Shown in pieces: positions 1 through 8,300 of a stretch of 64,000 nucleotides of DNA (position 1 is its first letter; every line of letters starts with the position of its first letter). The stretch is from HGM04593 sp045644465. GTDB taxonomy: Bacteria; Bacteroidota; Bacteroidia; Bacteroidales; Bacteroidaceae. The translations under genes and the position numbers were made by a program. Under the pieces are notes generated by a model. It saw nothing but the letters and a program-made list of their open reading frames with translations, was not told the origin of the DNA and searched no databases. The stretch covers positions 62,001 through 126,000 of the forward strand of contig JAZRGV010000006.1 of NCBI GenBank assembly GCA_045644465.1, written 5' to 3'.

Positions 1-379
1 TTGAATAGACTGTTGTTGCGTATTCGGGGCGCATGCTGTGTCTGCCGTCGGGCGAGTAGGCATCTTCGCTACGAAAGCGTTTTGCAGCTGTATATTTATT
101 GACCATTGAGTCCATACAGCCCGCCGATATGCCAAAGAACAGTCTTGGGCGTCCCATCTTCTTGAAGTCTCTAAGGTCGTCTTTCCAGTTGGGCTGTGGC
201 ACAATGGCTACGCGCAGTCCTTCTGCCTCAAGTAGTCGGCCTATAACTGCAGCACCGAATGAGGGGTGATCGACATAGGCATCTCCGCTGAATATAACTA
301 CATCCAGCTCATTCCATCCGCGCAACTCTGCTTCCTTGAGTGTCGTGGGTAACCAATCGGTCAGTTTCCTATTCTGCAT
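1..379 (-). CDS. ygiQ: YgiQ family radical SAM protein, N-terminal part
   Basis: About the first 126 codons of a gene that runs off the left edge. The start ATG is at 379-377 and the protein opens MQNRKLTDWLPTT. It continues with FSGDAYVDHPSFGAAVIGR, FFGISAGCMDSMVNKYT and YSPDGRHSMRPEY, which are N-terminal signatures of the YgiQ family of radical SAM enzymes (UPF0313). The CxxxCxxC cluster motif should lie further in, outside the window. The reaction catalysed is not established. The start overlaps the end of the upstream small gene by 11 nt, so it is probably last in the porW-porX-tsaE operon. Family assignment is firm; function is unknown. Confidence 0.85.
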   Translation of the reverse strand, partial: MQNRKLTDWLPTTLKEAELRGWNELDVVIFSGDAYVDHPSFGAAVIGRLLEAEGLRVAIVPQPNWKDDLRDFKKMGRPRLFFGISAGCMDSMVNKYTAAKRFRSEDAYSPDGRHSMRPEYATTVYS

Positions 380-686
380 CCTCGCTCTTTTCGCTATCTT
401 GTGACAAAAGCCATTCGTTGTAGCATTTTATCAGGTTATTCAATCCCAAAGCTTTCATGTCCTCATGGTAAAGAACTATACACAACTCTAGAAGCTCTTT
501 CGATGCCATTGTCTGTGATGCTATGAGTGAACGCACAGTAAGGCGAAGCTTGTTCAAGGAGTCTTCGTCGATGATGCCGGCACTGTTGGCAATCCTGTCG
601 AGTAACGAATATCTTTTAATAATCTGTAATTGTACTTCGTTAACCTCGATTGTGCGTGTTCCCGATGCGTTTGCATTGATTTTCAT
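369..686 (-). CDS. small conserved-looking hypothetical protein (105 aa)
   Basis: A 105-residue soluble protein with no signal peptide, membrane segment or motif I recognise. It looks mostly helical, with an acidic tail ending SEDAE. The middle (about 25-85) alternates hydrophobic and charged residues, as in a helical bundle. It sits 22 nt after tsaE and overlaps the start of ygiQ by 11 nt, so it is very likely a translated operon member. Position and codon usage support a real gene; no function can be assigned from sequence. Confidence 0.7.
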   Translation of the reverse strand: MKINANASGTRTIEVNEVQLQIIKRYSLLDRIANSAGIIDEDSLNKLRLTVRSLIASQTMASKELLELCIVLYHEDMKALGLNNLIKCYNEWLLSQDSEKSEDAE

Positions 687-708
687 ATCTGTCAGTTTTA
701 CTTGTTAA

Positions 709-1137
709 TTACTTTCTGATAATAGCTATTGTACGGGTGCCGTCGTTTTCTTCCTCTATTTCAACTCTGATGCACTCTTCGGGTAGCAGTCCCTCTATAA
801 GTTCCGGCCATTCCATAAAGCAGACAGCATCGCTATAAAGATACTCCTCATATCCCATATTGTAAACCTCTTCCAACGATTTTATGCGATAAAAATCGAA
901 GTGATATATGGTGTTCATATCCCTGTCTTCATATTCGTTGACAATGGCAAATGTTGGTGAGTTAATGGTGTCTTCCACGCCCAACTCTTCGCAGATACTC
1001 TTTATGAGTGTTGTCTTGCCTGCGCCCATCTTGCCGTAGAAGGCGAAAATGCGTCCGTCGCCCATCTGTTCCACGAACTCGCGTGCTGCTTTTGGATAAT
1101 CTTCTATACCGTTTATCTTTATTGTGTGTCTCTCCAT
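709..1137 (-). CDS. tsaE: tRNA threonylcarbamoyladenosine synthesis ATPase TsaE
   Basis: TsaE is the small ATPase that works with TsaB and TsaD to attach threonylcarbamoyl to A37 of ANN-decoding tRNAs in the cytoplasm. The Walker A motif GKMGAGKTT is at residues 35-43. The family motifs SPTFAIVNEY and HFDFYRI follow, then FMEWPE near residue 110. At 142 aa the length is normal for the family. It starts 6 nt after the porX stop and is followed by a small hypothetical gene and ygiQ, all on the same strand. The link to secretion genes is probably only positional. Confidence 0.95.
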   Translation of the reverse strand: MERHTIKINGIEDYPKAAREFVEQMGDGRIFAFYGKMGAGKTTLIKSICEELGVEDTINSPTFAIVNEYEDRDMNTIYHFDFYRIKSLEEVYNMGYEEYLYSDAVCFMEWPELIEGLLPEECIRVEIEEENDGTRTIAIIRK

Positions 1138-1143
1138 ATTCAG

Positions 1144-2694
1144 TTATCTTCCTTTAGGTTTCAGTGTTACCAATGGTATGAGCATCTCTTCCAACGAAAT
1201 GCCACCATGTTGGAATGTATCTTTGTAGTACGATACGTAGTAATTATAGTTGTTAGGATAGGCAAAGAATTTGTCCCCGGTAGCAAAGATATAGCTTGTG
1301 CTCAAATTTGGAGCCGGAAGGAAAGCTTTTGCAGGCTCTTTAATTTCGAATACATCCTTGCTGTTATAGCTCAGTGTCTTGCCCAGCTTATAGCGCAGGT
1401 TTGTGTTGGTGTTTTTGTCGCCAATAACCTTTGTCGGGTTCTCAACCTGTATGCTTCCGTGGTCTGTGGTTATTACAACGGTGTAGTTGTTGTCGGCTAA
1501 ATGATGGAACAGTTTCTTTATTGCCGAGTGCTTTATCCACGACAATGTTATTGAACGGTATGCCGCCTCGTTGGCTGCAAGTTCTCTCACCATTAGCGAT
1601 TCTGTGCGTGCATGCGACAGCATGTCGATAAAGTTCACTACCAATACATTCAGGTCGTTATGCGAGAGGCTCTTGATGGTGTCAATATATTTCTCAGCCG
1701 CCGCAGATGTGATAACCTTGTCATAGGAGAAACGGTCCTTTCTTCTGTATCTTGTTATCTGCGTTGCAATAAGCTCTTCTTCGTTGAGATTCTTGCCCTC
1801 TTCTTCCTCTTCATCTATCCATAGATGTGGGAACATCTCCTTTATCTGGCTAGGCATCAGTCCCGAAAAGATAGCATTTCTTGCATATTGTGTCGCTGTA
1901 GGCAATATACTTGTATAAAGTTCTTCTTCAATAGCAAAATCGTTGCCAATCTCCTGGGCAAGCGCACGCCATTGGTCGTAGCGGAAATTGTCTATTATGA
2001 TGAAGAAAACTTTTTCGCCTTTATCGATGAGAGGGAATATGCGTTCTCTGAACAGGTCGTTGCTCATAAGAGGACGTTCCTCTCTGGGCGATGACATCCA
2101 CTTAAGGTAGTTGTTCTTAATGAATCGTCCGAACATATTGTTCGCATCCTCTTTCTGCGATTTGAGCATTTCATGCATCTGCTCATCAGCTCTTTCAAGT
2201 TCCAACTCCCAATAGACGATTTTCTTGTATGCCTCTTTCCATTCATCGATGGTGCGGGCATCACTTATCTGCATGGCAAGCTTTCCGAAGTTCTGCTGGT
2301 ATGCGCTGTTTGCCTGCTCTGTTACAATCTCCTTGTGATGTATGTTTTTCTTTAACGTAAGAAGTATCTGGTTGGGATTTACAGGCTTAATAAGATAATC
2401 GGCAATCTTTGAGCCGATAGCCTGCTCCATAATGTTCTCTTCTTCGCTCTTGGTAACCATTACAACCGGGGTTGATGGATGCATCTCCTTAATTACCGAC
2501 AAGGTTTCAAGGCCGGTAAGTCCGGGCATGTTCTCATCTAGTAGTATAAGGTCGAACGAATTTGTCTTGCATGCCTCAATAGCATCAAGGCCATTGGTTA
2601 CGGTGCTTACTTCGTAACCTTTGTTCTTTAGAAAAATAATATGGGCGTTCAACAATTCTATTTCATCATCGGCCCAAAGCAATCTGTTCGCCAT
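1144..2694 (-). CDS. porX: T9SS response regulator with PglZ phosphatase domain, PorX
   Basis: PorX is the response regulator linked to the type IX secretion system in Bacteroidetes. The N-terminal receiver (about 1-120) has the acidic pair D9-D10 and the phosphoacceptor D53 in LILLDENMPG. A helical linker follows. The C-terminal half is a PglZ/alkaline-phosphatase-like domain with metal-site motifs IIIDNFRYDQW, the Thr-bearing SILPTATQYAR, VNFIDMLSHA and TTDHGSI. Known members are Zn-dependent phosphodiesterases acting on cyclic oligonucleotides. At 516 aa the length is normal. It lies 16 nt after porW, so the two T9SS genes are probably co-transcribed. No histidine kinase gene is in the window. 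Confidence 0.95.
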   Translation of the reverse strand: MANRLLWADDEIELLNAHIIFLKNKGYEVSTVTNGLDAIEACKTNSFDLILLDENMPGLTGLETLSVIKEMHPSTPVVMVTKSEEENIMEQAIGSKIADYLIKPVNPNQILLTLKKNIHHKEIVTEQANSAYQQNFGKLAMQISDARTIDEWKEAYKKIVYWELELERADEQMHEMLKSQKEDANNMFGRFIKNNYLKWMSSPREERPLMSNDLFRERIFPLIDKGEKVFFIIIDNFRYDQWRALAQEIGNDFAIEEELYTSILPTATQYARNAIFSGLMPSQIKEMFPHLWIDEEEEEGKNLNEEELIATQITRYRRKDRFSYDKVITSAAAEKYIDTIKSLSHNDLNVLVVNFIDMLSHARTESLMVRELAANEAAYRSITLSWIKHSAIKKLFHHLADNNYTVVITTDHGSIQVENPTKVIGDKNTNTNLRYKLGKTLSYNSKDVFEIKEPAKAFLPAPNLSTSYIFATGDKFFAYPNNYNYYVSYYKDTFQHGGISLEEMLIPLVTLKPKGR

Positions 2695-2710
2695 ATATTT
2701 GTTTCTTGTT

Positions 2711-5524
2711 TTATTCGTTATTCAGCTCTTTATAGTCAGGTTCATCGAGAGTGTATCCGTCAATCTCTACTTCCGGTATTGCAAGCATGCTGTTCTCGTA
2801 GAAATCTAGATAATCTCCGAAACTATAGTATTTCAATAACAAGTCGAGATTGGTTTTTGATATAATCATTGAGTTTATTCCTTCGAGAAGTTTTGCCATA
2901 TCGCCGTTCTCGTATAGACGCTTGCGGTAAAGGAAAGCCTCGTCAAAATTCATAAACTCTTTAATCTCGAACAGTGTTATCTCGGCAAATTTTTCAAAGC
3001 TCATGTCAAAATTACGCACCATATAGCGCGAGAAGTTGTATCGTGCTATCTCGAACAACAACCTTTTCTCATCAATTGAGTCGTTGGGGAACGCCAAAAC
3101 AAAGTAATACGCTTCGTTTCTGTTGGTCGAGAACGATGGAACACTATCGCTATTGCTCTTGATTGTACCGTCGGCCTTCTTATCCCAAATTGATGTAGTT
3201 ATTCCGCTTTGCAGCAGTCGGCCCTCTTTTATTCCTGTAGATATGTTTCCCGCGATGGAACTTATGCTGTCGTTGCCGTATGCCGATACAAGTTTTTCAA
3301 GAACTTCAAGGGCTTTCTCTTGCTTGCCACCATAGAGTTTTGACATAGCATCTATGAACATGAAACGTGCACGGTGCTTGCCTTGTGGGTATTTTGTTTC
3401 GGCAATGCTGTTCTCTTCTTCAACTTTTTCGTATTCTTTGTCGATATAATGTCTGTATGCTTTTACATACATGGAGTCCTCTTTGTTGGCGCGTGTCGCA
3501 GCATCGTCAAAGAAGTCGGGCTGTTGTATGGCCTTGGTGAATGAGCTGTCGGGATAACCGGCAATGAGCAGGTTCCTGTAGTGCTCGGCTTTTTCGGGTT
3601 CATTCCATCTCGAGCCGGCAATGAACAACTGGTAATATGTCTCTGCCATACGCTCAAATTCGGGATGCTCGTTTACAATGCGCTCAAGGTATGATATTGT
3701 CAGTTCTTTCTCTCCTGCGTTGTCCTTGAATCTTACTCCGGCCTCGAAGAGAGCATCGCGCAGAGCGCTATTTGCAGCTTCTTTTTCTTCGTCGGTGTCG
3801 GGTATCTGCTGTATGTAATATTCGCGAGTGGTTGGGTCTGTTGCCATTTCTTCAATTTCCTCCTCTACGACCTCTTCAAGGGTAATGCTGTCGTTGTCGG
3901 CTACAAACTCTTCTTCTTCGTTGTATATGTCGGTGGTGTCTGTCGGTATGGTGTCGTTGCTCATGAGCGACGATATCTCATGGCTGAAACGCCAATAATC
4001 CTTCAAAGCTCTGTCTCCCCATTTCTGTTTGAAAGTACGAAGTCCCTGTGATACTATTTGTTTGTTATAGAAATACCATTGTGCCTTTTCATTCATATCG
4101 GGTATGCTCAAGTCCATAGACATATCATCCATGACATTGTCGCCCCCCTCTTCACGTTTCAGTTTCTTCTCTTCCTTTTTTCTAAGTTCCTCTTTTCTCT
4201 TCTCTTCTTTTATGAGTTCGTCGATGATAGGGTATAACTGCTCCGGTTGTAACGTTGCCCAATATAGTAGTTCGTCCTGCTTTTCAATGATGTCGGTATA
4301 TTCAATAATGTCGCCCAGCACATCGTTGCGGAACTTAACCATCTCGTAATCGTCGTGTTCCTCTTCTATCAGTGGCAAGGCCTTTGAGTAGTTCTCGTGT
4401 GCTTTTGAGAATCTCTCCATCTCCCAATATATTTTAGCCAAAGACAAATGCAACATGGCTGTTCCATATCCGCTTGTCGCTCCGTCGGCAACACCAGTCT
4501 CATATGCTCTTATTGCTTCTACGGTGTCGCCCTGGCTCATGTAAATATTGCCTATGGCATAATTTATCTGCGAAAGATACTCCTTGTTCTTTGGCGACTT
4601 TGCCATTTTCTTCAGTTTGCGTAGTATCTTTTTGTGGTTCTCGTCTGTAGCCGTTTCTGTTTGTCGTATGCGGGCATTGAACTCAAGTTCATAGGGTGGA
4701 CTTTTTGCTATAGTCTTTCCAAAACTCTTGTATGCCTCTTGCATCTCGCCGTTTTGGGCATAAAGCTGGCCAAGCAAGTATTGTTCTCTTGCTTTGTCCA
4801 TATTTGTGGTTCCTTTACGTCCTATTCCGGTCTTGACATATTCAATGGCTTCGTTGTTTCTGTTCTGCTTGAGTAACAAGTTGCCTTTTGCACGTGCATA
4901 TTCTTTCTCCAACGATTTGGGTATTGAGTCGCGTTGTGTGCGTATCAGAATGTCTTCGGCTTCGTATAGCCACTCCATCTCGGTATAGCATTGAGCCAGT
5001 CCTATACGTGCCCTTGCTACAATGTCGGGATTGGTTTCGTATAGTTTTGTTATGTATATGTATGTACTTGCGGCTTCTGTGAACTCGCCTTTCTGGAATT
5101 GTGAATTGGCCATAAGAAACCATGCTTTCCATAAGAATGGGTTGAACTCCTTTTGTGAGTAGAATAGTTTCTGCTTCTCGGACAATTTTTTGCCGGTAGG
5201 TTTCTTTGGTCTTTTCTTTATGGAGTGGTTTTTAATCGCTTTTTGTGCCTTTTCGATAGCTCTATCATAGTTGTTCCCGCCAATTCTTTTGGTGTTCTTG
5301 TTACTTATGATAAGCAATGGTAACTGTTCAAGGTAATTATCCTTATGGCCACTTGATTGTGCCTTTATACCTTGTTTGTATGCGAGGTCGCCATTGTAGT
5401 ATGTGTTGTATCTTGCGGTAAATGCATGGTATGCGCGGGTAGTTGCATTGTTTTTGCGTCCCGAGCAACTGAATAGTGAAACAATGACAAGCAGGGCTAT
5501 TATATGTATTATTTTCTTTGTCAC
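2711..5524 (-). CDS. porW: TPR lipoprotein of the type IX secretion system, PorW/SprE
   Basis: A 937-residue outer-membrane lipoprotein needed for T9SS assembly or function (PorW in Porphyromonas, SprE in Flavobacterium). It has a signal peptide with lipobox LFSC and lipidated Cys20. The N-terminus after the lipobox (YHAFTARYNTYYNG) is characteristic of this family. TPR-like helical pairs fill roughly 120-400 and 590-800. A Lys/Glu-rich segment near 440-470 and a very acidic stretch near 545-600 separate them. It is immediately followed by porX. It is the first gene of the five-gene operon running to ygiQ. Confidence 0.9.
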   Translation of the reverse strand: MTKKIIHIIALLVIVSLFSCSGRKNNATTRAYHAFTARYNTYYNGDLAYKQGIKAQSSGHKDNYLEQLPLLIISNKNTKRIGGNNYDRAIEKAQKAIKNHSIKKRPKKPTGKKLSEKQKLFYSQKEFNPFLWKAWFLMANSQFQKGEFTEAASTYIYITKLYETNPDIVARARIGLAQCYTEMEWLYEAEDILIRTQRDSIPKSLEKEYARAKGNLLLKQNRNNEAIEYVKTGIGRKGTTNMDKAREQYLLGQLYAQNGEMQEAYKSFGKTIAKSPPYELEFNARIRQTETATDENHKKILRKLKKMAKSPKNKEYLSQINYAIGNIYMSQGDTVEAIRAYETGVADGATSGYGTAMLHLSLAKIYWEMERFSKAHENYSKALPLIEEEHDDYEMVKFRNDVLGDIIEYTDIIEKQDELLYWATLQPEQLYPIIDELIKEEKRKEELRKKEEKKLKREEGGDNVMDDMSMDLSIPDMNEKAQWYFYNKQIVSQGLRTFKQKWGDRALKDYWRFSHEISSLMSNDTIPTDTTDIYNEEEEFVADNDSITLEEVVEEEIEEMATDPTTREYYIQQIPDTDEEKEAANSALRDALFEAGVRFKDNAGEKELTISYLERIVNEHPEFERMAETYYQLFIAGSRWNEPEKAEHYRNLLIAGYPDSSFTKAIQQPDFFDDAATRANKEDSMYVKAYRHYIDKEYEKVEEENSIAETKYPQGKHRARFMFIDAMSKLYGGKQEKALEVLEKLVSAYGNDSISSIAGNISTGIKEGRLLQSGITTSIWDKKADGTIKSNSDSVPSFSTNRNEAYYFVLAFPNDSIDEKRLLFEIARYNFSRYMVRNFDMSFEKFAEITLFEIKEFMNFDEAFLYRKRLYENGDMAKLLEGINSMIISKTNLDLLLKYYSFGDYLDFYENSMLAIPEVEIDGYTLDEPDYKELNNE

Positions 5525-5597
5525 AATATTGCTTTATAATATAAATATTATAACTCAAACAAGGCTTTTTTATTGTGTGGGAAAAGAACTCTTTGCT

Positions 5598-5975
5598 TTA
5601 TTGCAACATGAGCAGGACTTCATCCTTTATCTCTTGTGGGATATCTATGCCTCGTGTTTGCAGACAGTGTACCCATGTGTCAATCTCTTCGGTCTTCATA
5701 GTGTACAGCACGTGCCTGAACTCTTCAATGTCGGCTTCGGTGTAATCTTCCTGTCTTGTACCCTTGAAACGGTCTAGTTCTTCATCATCGAAATAAAGGT
5801 TATCGGTGTTGTAGCCTTTGGAGCAATTGGAGTGCTTGCCACAGCATTCTCCATCTTCGTTGTCATGGTTGTGATGGTCTTCAACGACTACTCGGTTGCG
5901 TTGTGATTTGTGCAGAAAAATAAATCCTGCCACTATAAGAACTAATATGCCTATAAGAACTATTGTGTTGTTCAT
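5598..5975 (-). CDS. small membrane-anchored protein with a His/Cys cluster
   Basis: A 125-residue protein of unknown function. One N-terminal membrane helix (about 4-21, IVLIGILVLIVAGFIFLH) is followed by a possible metal-binding patch with HHNHD, ECCGKHSNC and further acidic residues (about 34-57). A predicted helical domain follows (about 70-125, containing EEFRHVLYTMKTEEIDTWVHCLQ). I see no enzyme motif. It stands alone, about 70 bp upstream of porW on the same strand, so it might be co-transcribed with the T9SS genes. A plausible promoter -7 box (TAACTTTG, read on the minus strand) is at 6009-6016. Confidence 0.75.
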   Translation of the reverse strand: MNNTIVLIGILVLIVAGFIFLHKSQRNRVVVEDHHNHDNEDGECCGKHSNCSKGYNTDNLYFDDEELDRFKGTRQEDYTEADIEEFRHVLYTMKTEEIDTWVHCLQTRGIDIPQEIKDEVLLMLQ

Positions 5976-6311
5976 GAATACTATATATATTTAAAAAAAT
6001 GTATTGTACAAAGTTATCAAATAAAATCGAGCTTTTATCAATTTAGATGTTTAAAATTTGCGGTGTTGTTCCTATATATTTAATGATAGCAGAAACTCTT
6101 TTATGCTATGACAAAATGGTATAAATATGTTTTTTGACTGAATGTAGGCGAAAATAAATTTTTTCTCTCTTTTTTATAAAAAAAGCGCCTTATTGTTATC
6201 TTTTTTAAATATAAATTGTATCTTCGCTCCGCTTGTAGCATTAGTTTGCAAAATGTTTTGTGAATAACAAAATGACAGATATTTAATTACTAATTAATTA
6301 CAATAAATAAA
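5976..6311. other. 336-bp divergent intergenic region
   Basis: AT-rich spacer between the divergent small membrane protein gene and the FKBP gene. It holds a minus-strand -7-like box TAACTTTG (6009-6016) and a plus-strand TATCTTCG (6219-6226) with a TTG 22 nt upstream (6194-6196); both are weak matches to the Bacteroides promoter consensus. No hairpin, RNA gene or repeat is evident. Confidence 0.35.
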
Positions 6312-6896
6312 ATGGATAAATTCAGCTATGGCCTAGGTATGGGTATAGGTCAAAATTTGCAATCAATGGGAATCAGCAATATGAGTATTGAAGATTTCAT
6401 GAAGGGAATCAGCGATGTTCTTGCAGGTGGTAAAACAGAGATGACACATGCCGAGGCACAGAAGGTTGTCAATGATCACTTCAGAGCGCTTGCCGAAGAG
6501 GCGTATGCTCAGAACAAGAAATCAGGTGAGGCTTTTCTCGCGGAGAATGCAAAGAAAGAGGGTGTTACAGTGTTGCCAAGTGGCTTGCAGTATCAGATAA
6601 TTACTGAGGGTAATGGCAAGAAACCGTCTGCGACCGATCGTGTTCAGTGTCATTATGAGGGCACTCTCATCGATGGAACAATTTTTGATAGTTCAATCAA
6701 GCGTGGCGAGCCTGCTGTTTTTGGTGTAAATCAGGTTATTAAAGGTTGGGTTGAGGCACTCCAGCTTATGCAGGAAGGTGCAAAATGGCGCCTTTATATC
6801 CCTTATGACATGGCATACGGTGAGCATGGAGCTGGCGAGATGATTCCTCCTTATAGTGCATTGATTTTTGATGTTGAACTTATAAAAGTTCTTTAA
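6312..6896 (+). CDS. FKBP-type peptidyl-prolyl cis-trans isomerase, no signal peptide
   Basis: A 194-residue isomerase that interconverts cis and trans X-Pro bonds and probably acts as a folding helper. An N-terminal helical FKBP_N-like dimerisation region (about 1-95) precedes the FKBP domain (about 100-194). Active-site signatures are present: VQCHYEGTLIDGTIFDSS, VIKGWVEAL with the conserved Trp, YIPYDMAYGEHGAGEMIPPYS and LIFDVELI. No signal peptide is visible, unlike its downstream neighbour, so the protein may stay in the cytoplasm. It lies 8 bp upstream of the lipoprotein FKBP, so the two form a likely operon of tandem paralogues. Confidence 0.93.
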   Translation: MDKFSYGLGMGIGQNLQSMGISNMSIEDFMKGISDVLAGGKTEMTHAEAQKVVNDHFRALAEEAYAQNKKSGEAFLAENAKKEGVTVLPSGLQYQIITEGNGKKPSATDRVQCHYEGTLIDGTIFDSSIKRGEPAVFGVNQVIKGWVEALQLMQEGAKWRLYIPYDMAYGEHGAGEMIPPYSALIFDVELIKVL

Positions 6897-6904
6897 AGAT
6901 TGTA

Positions 6905-7735
6905 ATGTCTCGTTCAAGAAAAATATTCATATACTTTTCTTTTCTTTTCTTCATTCTTGTATCCTGTAACACTCCTGTAAAGGATAGAAAGGTAGAGCTG
7001 AAAAATGCAAGCGATTCCATATCGTTTGCAGTAAGTATGCTCATTGCAGAAGATATGCCGGTGGCAATGAAAGAATTGGGGATAAATGAAGAGACACTCG
7101 ATGATTTTCTTCGAGGAATAAGGGATGCCTTTCCTTTAAACGCTTCTCCTCAAGCAACAGCCTATGCACAGGGCATGCTTATGGCTGCATCGGCAATGGA
7201 CATGCTTGAGCGTGCAAACGAGGCTATATATCCCAGTGATACCATCAACAAGGTTGATCGTAAATATTTTTTGGAGGGAATCATTGCCACAGCTTATGGC
7301 ACAGGCAAGACTATGACAACCGAAGAGGCAAAAGATTACTATAACAATAGGGTTTTCCGTTCGGTAAGCGACGAGTTCATGTCAAGAAATATGCAACGTC
7401 CTGGCGTAACAACGTTACCTTCGGGGCTTCAATACAAGATTGAAGTTATGGGTACAGGTAGCATCGCCGGTTATTTCGATACGGTAGATTGTATCTATAA
7501 GGGAACTTTCCCAAACGGTGCTGTATTTGACTCTTCGCGTAACGAGGTCGTTGCGCTACAGGTACGTACCCTGATTCCGGGGCTTGCCGAGGCTCTTACG
7601 ACACTTCCGGTAGGTACGGTATGTAAATTGTATATCCCATGGGAGTTGGCATATGGTAAAGAGGGTGCCCGTGCAGTGCCTCCATACAGCGCACTTGTGT
7701 ATGACATCGAGATTAAAGGTATCGTAAACAAATGA
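6905..7735 (+). CDS. FKBP-type peptidyl-prolyl isomerase lipoprotein
   Basis: A 276-residue paralogue of the preceding isomerase, but exported. The signal peptide ends in the lipobox LVSC with lipidated Cys21, so it should be anchored on the periplasmic side of a membrane. The FKBP_N helical region covers about 35-165, and the PPIase domain about 180-275 (DCIYKGTFPNGAVFDSS, YIPWELAYGKEGARAVPPYS). The Trp of the usual VIxGW motif is replaced by Leu (LIPGLAEAL), so catalytic activity may be reduced. It may serve folding of periplasmic or outer-membrane proteins. Confidence 0.92.
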   Translation: MSRSRKIFIYFSFLFFILVSCNTPVKDRKVELKNASDSISFAVSMLIAEDMPVAMKELGINEETLDDFLRGIRDAFPLNASPQATAYAQGMLMAASAMDMLERANEAIYPSDTINKVDRKYFLEGIIATAYGTGKTMTTEEAKDYYNNRVFRSVSDEFMSRNMQRPGVTTLPSGLQYKIEVMGTGSIAGYFDTVDCIYKGTFPNGAVFDSSRNEVVALQVRTLIPGLAEALTTLPVGTVCKLYIPWELAYGKEGARAVPPYSALVYDIEIKGIVNK

Positions 7736-7763
7736 AAAAACACATAACAAATAATTAACCAAA

Positions 7764-8231
7764 ATGAAAAACGTAGAATGTAAGGTCGATGCACTTGACC
7801 TTAAGATTCTTAGCATCATTTCAAAGGATGCAAGAATTCCTTTCCGCAATGTTGCGGAACTATGCGGAGTGTCGCGCGCCGCAATACACTTGCGTGTACA
7901 GCACCTTATTGATATGGGTATAATATCGGGCTCAGGATATGAAATAGACTTCCGTCGTCTCGGTTACAAAACCTGTACATATATTGGCATACGTCTTGAA
8001 CGTGGTTCAATGTATAAGGATGTTGTAGAGCAATTGCGCCAGGTCCCCGAAGTTGTAGAATGCTGTTATACAACAGGTCCATATTCAATTATTGCCCGTA
8101 TGTATTCGCATGACAATGAGCATCTTATGCAATTGTTGAATACCAAGGTGCAGGAGATACCCGGTGTTATAAGCACAGAAACAATGATTGTGCTTGATAA
8201 TAGTATCAAGCGCAATATGCCAATGGAATAA
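7764..8231 (+). CDS. Lrp/AsnC family transcriptional regulator
   Basis: A 155-residue regulator. The N-terminal helix-turn-helix (about 8-60) contains DLKILSIISKDARIPFRNVA and VSRAAIHLRVQHL. The C-terminal RAM/AsnC ligand-binding domain (about 70-145) contains GSGYEIDFRRLGYKTCTYIGI and EVVECCYTTGPYSIIARMY. Members form dimers to octamers and respond to amino acids. It is 28 bp downstream of the FKBP lipoprotein gene and followed by a strong hairpin terminator. The targets cannot be deduced here. Confidence 0.93.
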   Translation: MKNVECKVDALDLKILSIISKDARIPFRNVAELCGVSRAAIHLRVQHLIDMGIISGSGYEIDFRRLGYKTCTYIGIRLERGSMYKDVVEQLRQVPEVVECCYTTGPYSIIARMYSHDNEHLMQLLNTKVQEIPGVISTETMIVLDNSIKRNMPME

Positions 8232-8247
8232 ATATGTAAAAAACAAG

Positions 8248-8288
8248 TACCCCACACAGCCATTGCTTTGCGATTGTTGTGTGGGGTA
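8248..8288 (+). terminator. hairpin terminator after the Lrp/AsnC gene
   Basis: A perfect 11-bp stem TACCCCACACA (8248-8258) / TGTGTGGGGTA (8278-8288) with a 19-nt loop, 16 nt after the regulator stop. It lacks a clear U-tract, so it may instead stabilise the transcript end. Its position also argues against a start for the next gene inside the stem-loop. Confidence 0.55.
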
Positions 8289-8300
8289 TGTCATAATGTT

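Noticed and set aside
8268..8300. Upstream TTG start for the C26-M19 fusion gene
   Set aside because: The codon lies within the loop and right arm of the terminator hairpin of the preceding gene; ATG 8301 or 8304 is more reasonable.
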